From an uncultured Lachnospiraceae bacterium (GTDB lineage Bacteria > Bacillota > Clostridia > Lachnospirales > Lachnospiraceae), in NCBI GenBank assembly GCA_946182825.1, contig CAMGZH010000002.1, positions 1 through 64,000 of the forward strand: a stretch of DNA of 64,000 nucleotides. Reading direction: 5' to 3'. A model generated the notes under the pieces. It was not told where the DNA came from. It was given only the letters and a program-made list of their open reading frames with translations, and searched no databases. Made by a program: the position numbers and the translations under genes. Positions 17,510 through 26,378 of the stretch are shown piece by piece; within the stretch, counting starts at the first letter, position 1, and each line of letters starts with the position of its first letter.

Positions 17510-18820
17510 ATGAAAACAGCCGCACTGCATAATTTAGGCTGTAAGACCAATGCTTACGAAACAGAAAGCATGGCAGAAATGCTGAAGGCTGATGGTTATA
17601 CCATCGTTCCTTTTTCGGAAAAGGCTGATGTCTATGTGATCAATACCTGCTCGGTTACGGCTGTTGCCGATCAAAAGTCCAGACAGATGATCAGCAGAGC
17701 CAGAAGGAAAAACAAAGAGGCCATCGTTGTTGCTGCCGGATGCTATGTCCAGACCGGTAAGGAAAAACTCCTTGCAGATAAGGTGGCTGACATCATTATC
17801 GGTAATAATAAGAAAAATGAGCTGGTGGATCAGATCCATCGGTTTATGGAAGAGCGTAGCGTGATCGAGGATGTGGATGATATCAATGCAGGTCAGATGG
17901 ACTTTGAAGATCTTACCATGCATGCAAGTGATGATCACAGCCGTGCTTTTCTTAAGATCCAGGACGGCTGCAACCAGTTCTGCAGCTACTGCATCATTCC
18001 TTATGCGAGAGGCCGGGTCAGATGCAGAAGCAAGCAGAGCATTCTGGATGAGGTCCGTCGCCTTGCGACTGAGGGCTATCAGGAGGTCGTACTGACGGGA
18101 ATTCATATTACAAGCTACCAGACAAGTGAGGGTAACCTGATCGATCTGGTGGAGGATATGGCAAAGATTCCGGGAATCACAAGAATCCGGCTGGGATCGT
18201 TAGAGCCTTCGGCTGTAACAGAGGAATTCGCAAAGCGGCTTTCTGAGGTGGATGTTTTATGCCCGCATTTTCATATGTCGCTGCAGAGTGGATGCGATAC
18301 GGTCCTTGCCAGAATGAACCGTCATTATACCACGGAGGAATTTTTGGAGAGCTGCCGGCTGTTAAAGGAATACTTCCATGATCCGGCTCTTACCACAGAC
18401 ATCATCTGTGGTTTCCCGGGGGAGAGTGAAGATGAATTTTTACAGACCCTTTCCTTTGTGGAGAAGATCGGTTTTTACGAGATCCATATTTTCCCGTATT
18501 CCGTTCGTCAGGGTACCAGAGCCCAGAGAATGTCCGGTCAGATCACAAAGAAGGTCAAGCATGAGCGATGTGCCCGTCTGCGGGAGAAGGCCGAGCATTT
18601 GAAGCAGGAATACCTTGGCCGCCACAGCGGTGATATGCGGGAGATCCTGCTGGAGGATCAGCAGATGATAGGAGATACCCTGTGCTGGATGGGATACACC
18701 AAAGAGTATATCCGCTGCTATATTCCGGTAGGTGAGCTGGAAAATCACTACAGCGGAGATGCTGTTTGCGGTTATCTCGGACAGGAGAATGCGGAGGGGA
18801 TCTACCGGCTTGTTCTGTGA
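17510..18820 (+). CDS. mtaB: tRNA t6A37 methylthiotransferase MtaB
   Basis: Radical-SAM enzyme that converts t6A37 to ms2t6A37 in ANN-decoding tRNAs. The 436-residue protein shows the three Cys of the N-terminal auxiliary cluster (LGCKTN, NTCSV, GCYVQTG), the radical-SAM triad in GCNQFCSYCIIPYARG near residue 150, and a C-terminal TRAM-like region. The MtaB-type N-terminus (TAALHNLGCKTNAYE) separates it from MiaB and RimO. The AAAGGAG site just before the ATG is good. It is divergent from the HPr-like gene and followed by a separate promoter for ireB. Confidence 0.94.
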   Translation: MKTAALHNLGCKTNAYETESMAEMLKADGYTIVPFSEKADVYVINTCSVTAVADQKSRQMISRARRKNKEAIVVAAGCYVQTGKEKLLADKVADIIIGNNKKNELVDQIHRFMEERSVIEDVDDINAGQMDFEDLTMHASDDHSRAFLKIQDGCNQFCSYCIIPYARGRVRCRSKQSILDEVRRLATEGYQEVVLTGIHITSYQTSEGNLIDLVEDMAKIPGITRIRLGSLEPSAVTEEFAKRLSEVDVLCPHFHMSLQSGCDTVLARMNRHYTTEEFLESCRLLKEYFHDPALTTDIICGFPGESEDEFLQTLSFVEKIGFYEIHIFPYSVRQGTRAQRMSGQITKKVKHERCARLREKAEHLKQEYLGRHSGDMREILLEDQQMIGDTLCWMGYTKEYIRCYIPVGELENHYSGDAVCGYLGQENAEGIYRLVL

Positions 18821-18831
18821 AATGAGCTCAT

Positions 18832-18860
18832 TTGACTTTTAGGTATCGGTAATATATCAT
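18832..18860 (+). promoter_or_regulatory. Sigma-A promoter for ireB-ruvX-DUF1292-rnj
   Basis: TTGACT (18832-18837), 17 bp, TATCAT (18855-18860), about 54 bp upstream of the ireB start. Confidence 0.75.
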
Positions 18861-18913
18861 AGTAAATAATACAAGTTTTACAGCCGGTTTTTACTGTAAG
18901 GAGCGTGACGGAC

Positions 18914-19180
18914 ATGATGGATTTAGGACAGACACAGTATTTTAAGGTTGAGAAGGAGAACTCCATTGGAGTGAAGGAGATCCTCTCTCAGGTATATGAG
19001 GCATTAAGTGAGAAAGGCTACAATCCGGTGAACCAGATCGTAGGTTATATTATGTCCGGTGACCCGACATTTATCACCAGCCATAAGAACGCCAGAAGCC
19101 TTATCATGAAGGTGGAACGTGATGAATTAGTAGAAGAACTTTTGAAGGAATATATTTCCCGAAAGGCCTGGGAACATTGA
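18914..19180 (+). CDS. IreB family regulatory phosphoprotein (UPF0297)
   Basis: Small cytosolic protein (88 residues) of the IreB/YrzL family. In Enterococcus, IreB is a substrate of the Ser/Thr kinase IreK and restrains cephalosporin resistance. Family hallmarks are the N-terminal [10 protein letters not shown] segment, [31 protein letters not shown] and the C-terminal [10 protein letters not shown]. The ATG at 18914 fits the AAGGAG site at 18898-18903; the GTG at 18905 lies too close to it. The gene precedes ruvX and a DUF1292 gene, the usual order in Firmicutes. No kinase gene of the PASTA type is in the window. Confidence 0.93.
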   Translation: MMDLGQTQYFKVEKENSIGVKEILSQVYEALSEKGYNPVNQIVGYIMSGDPTFITSHKNARSLIMKVERDELVEELLKEYISRKAWEH

Positions 19181-19626
19181 TGTCAGATAATAATCGAATT
19201 TTAGGACTGGATTACGGGTCTAAGACCGTGGGTGTTGCGATCTCAGACCCTCTTCTTTTGACTGCGCAGGGACTGGAGATCATTCGTCGTCAGAAGCCGA
19301 CAAAGCTTCGTCAGACCATCGCCAGGATCGGTCAGATCATCGAAGAATATCAGGTGAAGCAAATCGTTGTTGGACTGCCGAAGAACATGGATGGTACAGA
19401 GGGCGAGCGTTGCGAGCTTTCCCGTGCATTCGCGAAGACACTGGAGGAGAAGTTTGATCTTCCGGTTGCGATGTATGACGAGCGTCTTACAACTGTGGCG
19501 GCGGATCATGTCATGAAAGAGACCGGACTTAAGGATCATACCGATCGGAAGAAGTATGTGGATGAGATCGCAGCTATGTTGATCTTACAGGGTTATATGG
19601 ACCGACTGTCGAACGAGGTGAAATAA
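19180..19626 (+). CDS. ruvX: Putative Holliday junction resolvase RuvX/YqgF
   Basis: RNase H-fold nuclease family implicated in Holliday-junction resolution and in pre-16S rRNA 5' processing. The 148 residues match the family. Acidic metal-binding motifs are visible: [18 protein letters not shown] at the N-terminus, [13 protein letters not shown] in the middle and YDERLTT plus the terminal [16 protein letters not shown]. The ATG at 19180 overlaps the ireB stop (TGATG), which argues for translational coupling; the TTG three bases earlier is unnecessary. Confidence 0.93.
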   Translation: MSDNNRILGLDYGSKTVGVAISDPLLLTAQGLEIIRRQKPTKLRQTIARIGQIIEEYQVKQIVVGLPKNMDGTEGERCELSRAFAKTLEEKFDLPVAMYDERLTTVAADHVMKETGLKDHTDRKKYVDEIAAMLILQGYMDRLSNEVK

Positions 19627-19901
19627 TGGATAAGAATACCATTACATTTTATGATGAAGAATCTGGGGAAGACTTGGATTTTTATATATTAGAGGAGACC
19701 GTACTCAATGAGAAGAACTACCTGTGTGTGACGGACAGTGATCCGGAAGACGAGGAAGCTCTTGTCTATGTGTTGGAGAAGACCGGCGAAACTGACGAAG
19801 AGGCTACTTATACCGTTGTTGAGGATGAGCAGACTCTGAAGGCGGTTTTGGCAGTGTTCTCTGAACTTATGGGAGATACGGACTTTACTCTCGAAGATTA
19901 G
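19626..19901 (+). CDS. DUF1292 family protein (YrzB-like)
   Basis: Acidic 91-residue cytosolic protein of the DUF1292 family: a beta-rich core (ITFYDEESGEDLDFYILEETVLNEKNY, then YLCVTDSDPEDEEALVYVLEK split by a loop) and an acidic tail. The family has no known function but occurs almost invariably after ruvX in Firmicutes. Its ATG overlaps the ruvX TAA by one base. A second DUF1292 protein is encoded at 37716-38027. Confidence 0.88.
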   Translation: MDKNTITFYDEESGEDLDFYILEETVLNEKNYLCVTDSDPEDEEALVYVLEKTGETDEEATYTVVEDEQTLKAVLAVFSELMGDTDFTLED

Positions 19902-19920
19902 TTTTAGGAGGTTAAAGTTT

Positions 19921-21591
19921 TTGAGTAAAGAGAATAATAAGCCACGCCTTAAGATAATCCCATTAGGCGGAGTGGAGCTGATCGGAATGAACATGACGGC
20001 AATCGAGTACGATGACAGCATCATCGTGATCGACTGCGGTCTTGCCTTTCCAGAAGACGACATGTTAGGTGTGGATATGGTGATCCCGGATATTACCTAT
20101 CTTTTGGAGAATGAGGACAGGGTGAAGGGTATCTTTATTACCCACGGACATGAGGATCACATTGGAGCGATCCCGTATGTTCTTCGTGAGTTGCAGGTGC
20201 CGATTTACGCTACCCGTCTGACTATGGGTATTATCGAGCGTAAGTTGGAAGAGCATGGAATGATGACCAAGGTGCGACGCAAGGTCGTTAAGTATGGTCA
20301 GTCCATTAATCAGGGACCGTTCCGCGTTGAATTCATCAAGACCAATCACAGTATTGCAGATGCGGCAGCGCTTGCGATCTATACACCGGCCGGTACCCTG
20401 GTTCATACCGGTGACTTTAAGGTAGACTACACGCCGGTCTTTGGTGACGCGATTGATCTCCAGCGTTTTGCAGAGCTTGGTCGTAAGGGTGTGCTTGCGC
20501 TTATGTGTGACTCTACCAATGCAGAGCGTCCCGGATTTACACAGTCGGAGAGTACCGTTGGTGTGATCTTTGACGATATTTTTGCAGAGCATAAGGATAC
20601 ACGAATCATCATCGCGACCTTTGCGTCCAACGTTGACCGTGTACAGCAGATCATCAATACCGCCTATAAGTATGGCCGTAAGGTCGTTGTCGAAGGCCGT
20701 AGTATGGTCAATATTATCAATACCGCAACAGAGCTTGGTTATCTGAACATTCCGGAGAATACTCTGATTCCTACGGATCAGCTGAAGAATTATCCGGATG
20801 AGAGAACCGTTCTGATCACCACCGGAAGCCAGGGTGAGTCCATGGCGGCTCTCTCCCGCATGGCCAACGGCATGCATAAGAAGATCGCGATCAAGCCGAA
20901 TGATACCATTATTTTCTCATCTCATCCGATTCCGGGTAATGAGAAGGATGTATCCCGTATCATCAATGAGCTTTATCGCAAGGGTGCCAACGTTATTTTC
21001 CAGGATGTCCATGTTTCCGGTCATGCCTGCGCAGAGGAGATCAAGTTGATCTATTCTCTGGTGAAGCCAAAGTATTCCGTTCCTGTTCACGGTGAATATA
21101 AGCACCTTAAGGCACAGGAGAGAATTGCCCGTTCTCTTGGTTATGATACCGACCATATCAAGATTCTTTCTTCCGGTGATGTGCTGGAATTTAACGGTAA
21201 GGGTGTGGCAAAGGTTTCCGGCAAGGTTCATACTGGTTCTGTTATGGTAGACGGTCTTGGTGTTGGTGATGTAGGTAGCATCGTTCTTCGGGATCGTCAG
21301 CATCTTGCCGAGGATGGTATCATTATCGTTGTTATGGCAATGGAAGCTTCTTCCGGAGCAGTTGTCAGCGGACCGGATATCGTTTCCCGTGGTTTTGTAT
21401 ATGTACGTGGCGCCGAGGATCTTATGGATTCTGCCCACTCCGTTGTTGCCGATACCGTTGCATCTCTTGAGGACAGTGGTATCCGTGACTGGTCTAAGAT
21501 CAAGACGGAGATCAAGTCGACCCTTTCCGACTTCGTATGGAAGGAGACACAGCGTCGCCCTATGATCCTGCCGATCATTCAGGAAGTGTAA
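19921..21591 (+). CDS. rnj: Ribonuclease J
   Basis: Metallo-beta-lactamase/beta-CASP nuclease with 5' exo- and endonuclease activity, central to mRNA decay and rRNA maturation. The 556-residue length is typical. The motif THGHEDHIGAIPY (residues ~75-87) supplies the zinc ligands, VHTGDFKVD and MCDSTNAERPG the next metal sites, and the beta-CASP and C-terminal domains follow (SSHPIPGNE, VHVSGHACAEE, PVHGEYKHLKAQ). The start is TTG at 19921, preceded by TAGGAGGTTAAAG. Only one RNase J gene is visible, so J1 or J2 cannot be assigned. It closes the ireB operon and is followed at 1 bp by the methyltransferase gene. Confidence 0.96.
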   Translation: MSKENNKPRLKIIPLGGVELIGMNMTAIEYDDSIIVIDCGLAFPEDDMLGVDMVIPDITYLLENEDRVKGIFITHGHEDHIGAIPYVLRELQVPIYATRLTMGIIERKLEEHGMMTKVRRKVVKYGQSINQGPFRVEFIKTNHSIADAAALAIYTPAGTLVHTGDFKVDYTPVFGDAIDLQRFAELGRKGVLALMCDSTNAERPGFTQSESTVGVIFDDIFAEHKDTRIIIATFASNVDRVQQIINTAYKYGRKVVVEGRSMVNIINTATELGYLNIPENTLIPTDQLKNYPDERTVLITTGSQGESMAALSRMANGMHKKIAIKPNDTIIFSSHPIPGNEKDVSRIINELYRKGANVIFQDVHVSGHACAEEIKLIYSLVKPKYSVPVHGEYKHLKAQERIARSLGYDTDHIKILSSGDVLEFNGKGVAKVSGKVHTGSVMVDGLGVGDVGSIVLRDRQHLAEDGIIIVVMAMEASSGAVVSGPDIVSRGFVYVRGAEDLMDSAHSVVADTVASLEDSGIRDWSKIKTEIKSTLSDFVWKETQRRPMILPIIQEV

Positions 21592-21592
21592 T

Positions 21593-22246
21593 ATGCGAGC
21601 CTGGGAAGAAATGGATGAGCGCTTTGAATGCTTTATGCAGAAGTATCCGGATCCTTTGCCGGACTGGTTGCTTGCCATTGAGCGCAAGGCGGAAGCAGAC
21701 GAAGTCCCCATCATACGAAGAAGTACCCAGCGTTACCTGGCGTTTCTGCTGGGGATCATGCGTCCGCGACGGATTCTGGAGATCGGTAGCGCAGTGGGGT
21801 TCTCGGCTCTTTTGATGGCCAGCTTTGATCCCTCCCTTGAGGAACTTGTCACCATTGAGAATTACGAGCCAAGGGTCATGACAGCACGGGCGAATTTTGC
21901 GGCAAGCCCCTATGCGGATAAGATCACCTTTTTGAACGGGGATGCCTCCCGCGTGATTCCAACCTTGGAGGGGACCTTTGATCTGGTGTTTATTGATGCG
22001 GCCAAGGGTCAGTATCCGGATTACCTTACACTGGTTCGTCCTATGATGAAGCCCGGCGGCGTGATCCTTACAGATAATATTCTGCAGGACGGATTTCTTC
22101 TTATGCCGAAGGAGGCCCTTTGCCGGAGGAACCGCACCATTCATAAGCGTGTGCGGGAATATCTGGATATGGTATGCCGGGATGACCAGTATATTACCGA
22201 TGTCCTTCCTGTGGGAGACGGCCTGGCCATGACCAGGATCCGTTAG
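21593..22246 (+). CDS. Class I SAM-dependent O-methyltransferase
   Basis: A 217-residue protein of the catechol-O-methyltransferase-like family (YrrM group). The SAM loop is ILEIGSAVGFSALLM (about residue 62), the acidic adenosine-binding residue is in LVTIENY, and the metal-binding region is LVFIDAAKGQYPDYL and GGVILTDNILQDG. The substrate is unknown; in other Firmicutes YrrM-type enzymes have been linked to tRNA hydroxyuridine methylation, so a tRNA role is possible. The start codon is one base after the rnj stop, and a terminator follows. Confidence 0.85.
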   Translation: MRAWEEMDERFECFMQKYPDPLPDWLLAIERKAEADEVPIIRRSTQRYLAFLLGIMRPRRILEIGSAVGFSALLMASFDPSLEELVTIENYEPRVMTARANFAASPYADKITFLNGDASRVIPTLEGTFDLVFIDAAKGQYPDYLTLVRPMMKPGGVILTDNILQDGFLLMPKEALCRRNRTIHKRVREYLDMVCRDDQYITDVLPVGDGLAMTRIR

Positions 22247-22272
22247 TCAGACGGAAGGAAACTTACATAGAC

Positions 22273-22299
22273 AGGGCGTGGCGGAGGTCACGCCCTTTT
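22273..22299 (+). terminator. Rho-independent terminator after the O-methyltransferase
   Basis: GGGCGTG (22274-22280) pairs with CACGCCC (22289-22295), followed by TTTT and a T-rich tract. Confidence 0.85.
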
Positions 22300-22344
22300 G
22301 CTTGTCTTTTACATTTTTCTTTTTAAAATTATTTTGGTCAACTA

Positions 22345-22373
22345 TTGAAGTTATGCGGCCAAACAGGGATAAT
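22345..22373 (+). promoter_or_regulatory. Sigma-A promoter for the lactonase-like gene
   Basis: TTGAAG (22345-22350), 17 bp, GATAAT (22368-22373), about 66 bp upstream of the ATG. Confidence 0.65.
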
Positions 22374-22439
22374 AAAGATGTAACAGCGGATCTATTATCT
22401 TTCTTAAGAGGATAAATGTAATGAAAAGGGGTAATTGCC

Positions 22440-23501
22440 ATGTCTGACAAAAACAAATATGTAGCTTATGTAGGCACCTACACCCATGAGAACAGCGTAG
22501 GAATTCATGTATATGACATTGATACAAAAGAAGGCGTTTTAACCGAACGTTCCGTTGCACCGATTAATAATCCTTCGGACCTTTGTGTTTCAAAGGATGG
22601 TAAGATGGTGTATTCCATTGAGGATGAAGGTGTTGCGGCTTTCACCATCGATCAGAAGACAGGAGATCTGACGAAGATCAACCAGGCCTGGATCGGCGGT
22701 ATGAGAGGATGCAGTGTTGACGTTGATTCTGCCCGAAGGTATTTGTTTGTCGGTGGTTTTCATGATGGACGTGTTACTATGATGCGCCTGAATCCGGACG
22801 GCAGCATGGGAGATATTGCCGATGGTATTTTCCATCAGGGACTGGCAATCTCCTCAGCCAGAAAGCGTCTGGATCATCCTAAGGTGAGCTGTGTCCGCCT
22901 GACACCGGATGAGAAGTATCTTTGCGCTGCCGACCATGGGTTGAATCAGGTCAAGGTCTATCGCGTGGATTACAAGAGAGGAAAGCTTCATTTGGTAGAC
23001 ATCATTCGTTGCTCCCTTGACAGTGGTCCAAGGGCACTTCATTTTGCACCGGATGGTAATTTTTTGTATATTTTGGATGAGCTTACCTGTGAGATCGAAA
23101 TCTACCGTTATCAGGATCTTGCAGATGAGCCGGAATTTGATATGATTGATTCTGTATCTGTCTTGGATAAGGCAAGTAATGCAGATGGTGCTTCTGATTT
23201 TTGCTTCTCCGACGATGGAAGTAAGATCTACGTATCCATTGACGGATACAACGGTTGCAGTTGCCTGGAGCGGGATGCGAAGAGCGGTATGCTGAAGCTG
23301 GTATCCTCCGAGCCTACCAGCGGATATTTTCCGAAGTCACTTTCCACTCTGCCGGATGGGGATTTTGTTGCTGTATTGAATCATGATACCAGTGAGATCC
23401 GTACCTTCCGTTATGTTGAAGATGGTAAGTATGCTCTCATGAAGAATGCACCGGTGAAGGTTGATAAGCCAAACTGCATTCGTATCTATAAGCTGGCATA
23501 A
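22440..23501 (+). CDS. Seven-bladed beta-propeller lactonase family protein
   Basis: A 353-residue protein of the 6-phosphogluconolactonase (Pgl/YkgB-type) beta-propeller family, which hydrolyses 6-phosphogluconolactone in the oxidative pentose phosphate pathway. Signs are the N-terminal YVAYVGTYTHENSVGIHVY, the repeated SxDGKxVYSIE / TPDEKYLCAADHGLNQV / APDGNFLYILDEL blades and the C-terminal FPKSLSTLPDGDFV. There is no signal peptide, so it is cytosolic. No zwf or gnd is nearby, so the exact substrate is not certain. It has its own promoter and is followed by a terminator. Confidence 0.85.
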   Translation: MSDKNKYVAYVGTYTHENSVGIHVYDIDTKEGVLTERSVAPINNPSDLCVSKDGKMVYSIEDEGVAAFTIDQKTGDLTKINQAWIGGMRGCSVDVDSARRYLFVGGFHDGRVTMMRLNPDGSMGDIADGIFHQGLAISSARKRLDHPKVSCVRLTPDEKYLCAADHGLNQVKVYRVDYKRGKLHLVDIIRCSLDSGPRALHFAPDGNFLYILDELTCEIEIYRYQDLADEPEFDMIDSVSVLDKASNADGASDFCFSDDGSKIYVSIDGYNGCSCLERDAKSGMLKLVSSEPTSGYFPKSLSTLPDGDFVAVLNHDTSEIRTFRYVEDGKYALMKNAPVKVDKPNCIRIYKLA

Positions 23502-23526
23502 CACGCCGGATATCATCAGGTTTTTG

Positions 23527-23561
23527 GGCAGCTGTTTCAGGACAGAAGCAGCTGTCTTTTT
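23527..23561 (+). terminator. Rho-independent terminator after the lactonase gene
   Basis: GGCAGCTGTTTC (23527-23538) pairs with GAAGCAGCTGTC (23545-23556) with two G-U wobbles and a 6-nt loop, then TTTTT. Confidence 0.8.
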
Positions 23562-23593
23562 ATGGAAAAAGGAAATACAACAGGGAGAAAAAC

Positions 23594-24694
23594 ATGGCTG
23601 GTTCAGTATTTGGTAATCAATTTCGTATTATGACGTTTGGAGAATCCCACGGCAAAGGTCTTGGTGTTACAATTGACGGTTGTCCGGCAGGCCTTCCTCT
23701 GTGCGAAGAGGATATTCAGAAATTTCTGGATCGAAGAAAGCCCGGACAGTCTGCTTTTACAACAGCTAGAAACGAAGCAGATGCTGTGGAGATCCTCTCC
23801 GGAGTTTTTGAAGGTAAGACCACCGGAACCCCCATTGCACTTCTGATCCGTAACAAGGATCAGCATTCGAAGGATTATTCGAATATTTGCGATAAGTTCA
23901 GACCGGGGCATGCAGATTACGGATTCTTTAAGAAGTTCGGATTCCGGGATTACAGAGGCGGTGGACGTTCTTCCGGACGTGAGACGGCTGCCCGGGTTGC
24001 GGCAGGTGCGATAGCGATCAAGATCCTTGCATCCATGGGTATCTTTGTTCATGCTTATGCCAAGTCCATTGGACCGGTTCATATCTCAGAGGTAGATCTG
24101 GATGAGGCAACGAAAAACCCTCTCTGCATGCCGGATGCCAAGGCTGCAAAGGAGGCACAGGCCTTTTTGGAGGAATGCATCCGTCAGCAGGATTCTGCCG
24201 GTGGTGTGGTGGAGTGTATTGCCACAGGAATGCCGGCCGGGGTTGGAGATCCGGTTTTTTCCAAGCTTGACGCCAATCTTGCCCAGGCTATTATGTCCAT
24301 TGGAGCAGTAAAGGGCTTTGAGATTGGAGACGGTTTTTTGGCTGCCGCTTCTACCGGATCAAAGAACAACGATGCCTTTGCAGTTGAAAAGGGGAAGGTG
24401 ACGACCCTTACCAACCATGCAGGAGGAATTCTGGGAGGAATCTCAAACGGTGAGGATATCATCCTTCGGGCCGCTTTTAAGCCTACGCCATCCATCAGCC
24501 GGGAGCAGCGGACGGTGGGGGAGGACGGAAAGGAAATTCCCATCACCATTCATGGACGTCATGATCCGATCATTGTGCCAAGAGCCGTGGTCGTTGTGGA
24601 AGCAATGACTGCGATCACATTGGTGGATGCTTTGCTTTCCAATATGGGAGCAAGGCTGGATGAAGTTATTAAGTTTTATGGAAGAGAGTTGTAA
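23594..24694 (+). CDS. aroC: Chorismate synthase AroC
   Basis: Converts 5-enolpyruvylshikimate-3-phosphate to chorismate using reduced FMN, the last step of the shikimate pathway. The 366 residues carry the three family signatures: GESHGKGLGVTIDGCPAGLP, the GGGRSSGRETAARVAAGA phosphate/FMN region (about residue 120) and the C-terminal HDPIIVPRAVVVVEAM. A GGGAGA site lies upstream of the ATG. The gene stands alone, away from other aro genes, 3 bp before tgt. Confidence 0.97.
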   Translation: MAGSVFGNQFRIMTFGESHGKGLGVTIDGCPAGLPLCEEDIQKFLDRRKPGQSAFTTARNEADAVEILSGVFEGKTTGTPIALLIRNKDQHSKDYSNICDKFRPGHADYGFFKKFGFRDYRGGGRSSGRETAARVAAGAIAIKILASMGIFVHAYAKSIGPVHISEVDLDEATKNPLCMPDAKAAKEAQAFLEECIRQQDSAGGVVECIATGMPAGVGDPVFSKLDANLAQAIMSIGAVKGFEIGDGFLAAASTGSKNNDAFAVEKGKVTTLTNHAGGILGGISNGEDIILRAAFKPTPSISREQRTVGEDGKEIPITIHGRHDPIIVPRAVVVVEAMTAITLVDALLSNMGARLDEVIKFYGREL

Positions 24695-24697
24695 TTT

Positions 24698-25861
24698 ATG
24701 GCAAAATACACATTGCTGAAGACAGAAGGACGTGCGAAACGCGCTACTTTTGAAACCGTACATGGAACGGTGCAGACCCCGCTTTTTATGAATGTGGGAA
24801 CCGTTGGTGTTATTAAAGGAGCAGTATCCACTGAGGACCTGAAAGAGGTAGGTTGTCAGGTGGAACTGTCCAATACCTATCATCTTCATGTGCGTACCGG
24901 GGATCAGACCATTAAGGAATTGGGCGGTTTACATAAGTTTATGGTTTGGGATCGTCCGATCCTTACAGATTCCGGCGGATTCCAGGTCTATTCTTTGGCA
25001 GATATCCGTAAGATCAAGGAGGAGGGAGTTACCTTCCGTTCTCATATTGACGGACACAAGATCTTTATGGGACCGGAGGAGAGTATGACCATTCAGTCCA
25101 ACCTTGGTTCTACCATTGCCATGGCATTTGATGAGTGTCCGCCGGCTCTTGCCGAGCGAAGCTACGTTCAGAATTCGGTGGAGCGTACCACCCGATGGCT
25201 CCAGCGTTGTAAGGACAAAATGGCAATGCTCAATCAGCTACCGGATACGGTAAACCCTCATCAGCTTTTGTTTGGTATCAACCAGGGAGCTGTCTATGAT
25301 GATATCCGGATCGAGCACGCAAAGCGCATTTCTGAAATGGATCTGGACGGTTATGCTGTGGGTGGACTTGCTGTGGGTGAGACCCATGAGCAGATGTACC
25401 ATGTGTTGGATCAGGTGGTTCCGTACCTTCCGAAGGAGAAGCCAACCTATCTGATGGGAGTTGGAACGCCACAGAATATTATCGAGGCGGTGGATCGTGG
25501 TATCGACTTTTTTGACTGCGTTTACCCAAGCCGTAACGGTCGTCATGGTCATGTGTATACCAATCAGGGAAAGCGTAACCTCTTTAATAAGCGTTATGAG
25601 AAGGATATGCGTCCCATCGAGGAGGGTTGCGGCTGCCCGGCCTGCCGAACCTACTCCAGGGCTTACATTCACCATCTTTTAAAGGCAAAGGAAATGCTTG
25701 GAATGCGACTTTGCGTTCTGCACAACCTGTATTTTTACAATCATCTGATGGAACAGATCCGGGAGTCGCTGGATCAGGACCGTTTTGCGGATTTCAAGAG
25801 AGAGAAGCTGGATGAGCTTATGACCGTTTCCAGAGAAAAAGAGGAACTGGCGAAGAAATAA
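24698..25861 (+). CDS. tgt: tRNA-guanine transglycosylase Tgt
   Basis: Exchanges guanine 34 of GUN-anticodon tRNAs for preQ1 on the way to queuosine. The 387-residue protein has the catalytic SNTYHLHVRTG and TDSGGFQVYSL (Asp ~ residue 90), the nucleophilic region DCVYPSRNGRHG, GGLAVGE and the zinc site GCGCPACRTYSRAYIHHL with LHN downstream. It lies 3 bp after aroC and upstream of yajC. The tgt-yajC neighbourhood is widespread, but secD/secF do not follow yajC here. Confidence 0.96.
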   Translation: MAKYTLLKTEGRAKRATFETVHGTVQTPLFMNVGTVGVIKGAVSTEDLKEVGCQVELSNTYHLHVRTGDQTIKELGGLHKFMVWDRPILTDSGGFQVYSLADIRKIKEEGVTFRSHIDGHKIFMGPEESMTIQSNLGSTIAMAFDECPPALAERSYVQNSVERTTRWLQRCKDKMAMLNQLPDTVNPHQLLFGINQGAVYDDIRIEHAKRISEMDLDGYAVGGLAVGETHEQMYHVLDQVVPYLPKEKPTYLMGVGTPQNIIEAVDRGIDFFDCVYPSRNGRHGHVYTNQGKRNLFNKRYEKDMRPIEEGCGCPACRTYSRAYIHHLLKAKEMLGMRLCVLHNLYFYNHLMEQIRESLDQDRFADFKREKLDELMTVSREKEELAKK

Positions 25862-25899
25862 ATACGAAAGGAGCAGGTGTCCGGTAGGGAAAAACCTTG

Positions 25900-25911
25900 C
25901 CAGACGTCTGG
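25900..25911. other. 12-bp perfect palindrome upstream of yajC
   Basis: CCAGACGTCTGG is a perfect dyad in the 114-bp tgt-yajC gap, next to a stem-like GGTAGGG/CCTTGCC pair (25883-25901). It could be an operator or part of an mRNA leader. A TATACT hexamer follows at 25925-25930 but no good -35 is in register. The function is unknown. Confidence 0.35.
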
Positions 25912-25975
25912 TTATCGGATAGAATATACTTTAGTGCCTGTACAACAGGAAGTAAATAATCAGGAGGACATTTGA

Positions 25976-26317
25976 ATGAATTCATTATTTTTAGCCAGTA
26001 GCGCTCAGGGAAGCGGACTTATCATGATCGTATGGATCGTAATTCTTTTTGTATTTATGTACTTCTTTATGATCCGTCCACAGAAGAAGGAGCAGAATGC
26101 GAAGAATGCGCTTCTTAACTCTCTGGCTGTTGGTGATACTGTTCTTACAACCAGCGGTTTCTACGGAGTTGTCATCGATATTGATGATGATACTCTGATC
26201 GTTGAGTTCGGTTCTAACAAGAACTGCCGAATTCCAATGCAGAAGTCTGCCGTTGCTGCAGTCGAGAAGCCTGAGGATGCAAGTGCTTCCAAAGAGGATT
26301 CTAAGGACAAGAAGTAA
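25976..26317 (+). CDS. yajC: Preprotein translocase subunit YajC
   Basis: Small single-pass membrane partner of the Sec translocase (with SecDF and YidC). The 113-residue protein has one hydrophobic helix (about residues 13-35), the conserved MIRPQKKEQ motif directly after it, the VGDTVLTTSGFYGVVIDIDDD cytosolic beta domain and a charged Lys/Asp tail. AGGAGGAC precedes the ATG. A strong terminator follows at once, so secDF must be elsewhere. Confidence 0.95.
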   Translation: MNSLFLASSAQGSGLIMIVWIVILFVFMYFFMIRPQKKEQNAKNALLNSLAVGDTVLTTSGFYGVVIDIDDDTLIVEFGSNKNCRIPMQKSAVAAVEKPEDASASKEDSKDKK

Positions 26318-26337
26318 AAGATCCTAACCGGAAATAA

Positions 26338-26378
26338 AAAGAAAAGGAGCTGTGCCATTGGCACAGCTCCTTTTCTTT
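26338..26378. terminator. Strong bidirectional terminator between yajC and the aminotransferase gene
   Basis: A 19-bp perfect stem (AAAGAAAAGGAGCTGTGCC / GGCACAGCTCCTTTTCTTT) around an ATT loop, with A/T tracts on both sides, so it can stop transcription from both convergent genes. Its right arm reaches the minus-strand stop codon. Confidence 0.95.

Noticed and set aside
20065-20877. 270-codon minus-strand frame across rnj
   Set aside because: Antisense to the RNase J catalytic core, with no supporting signals.
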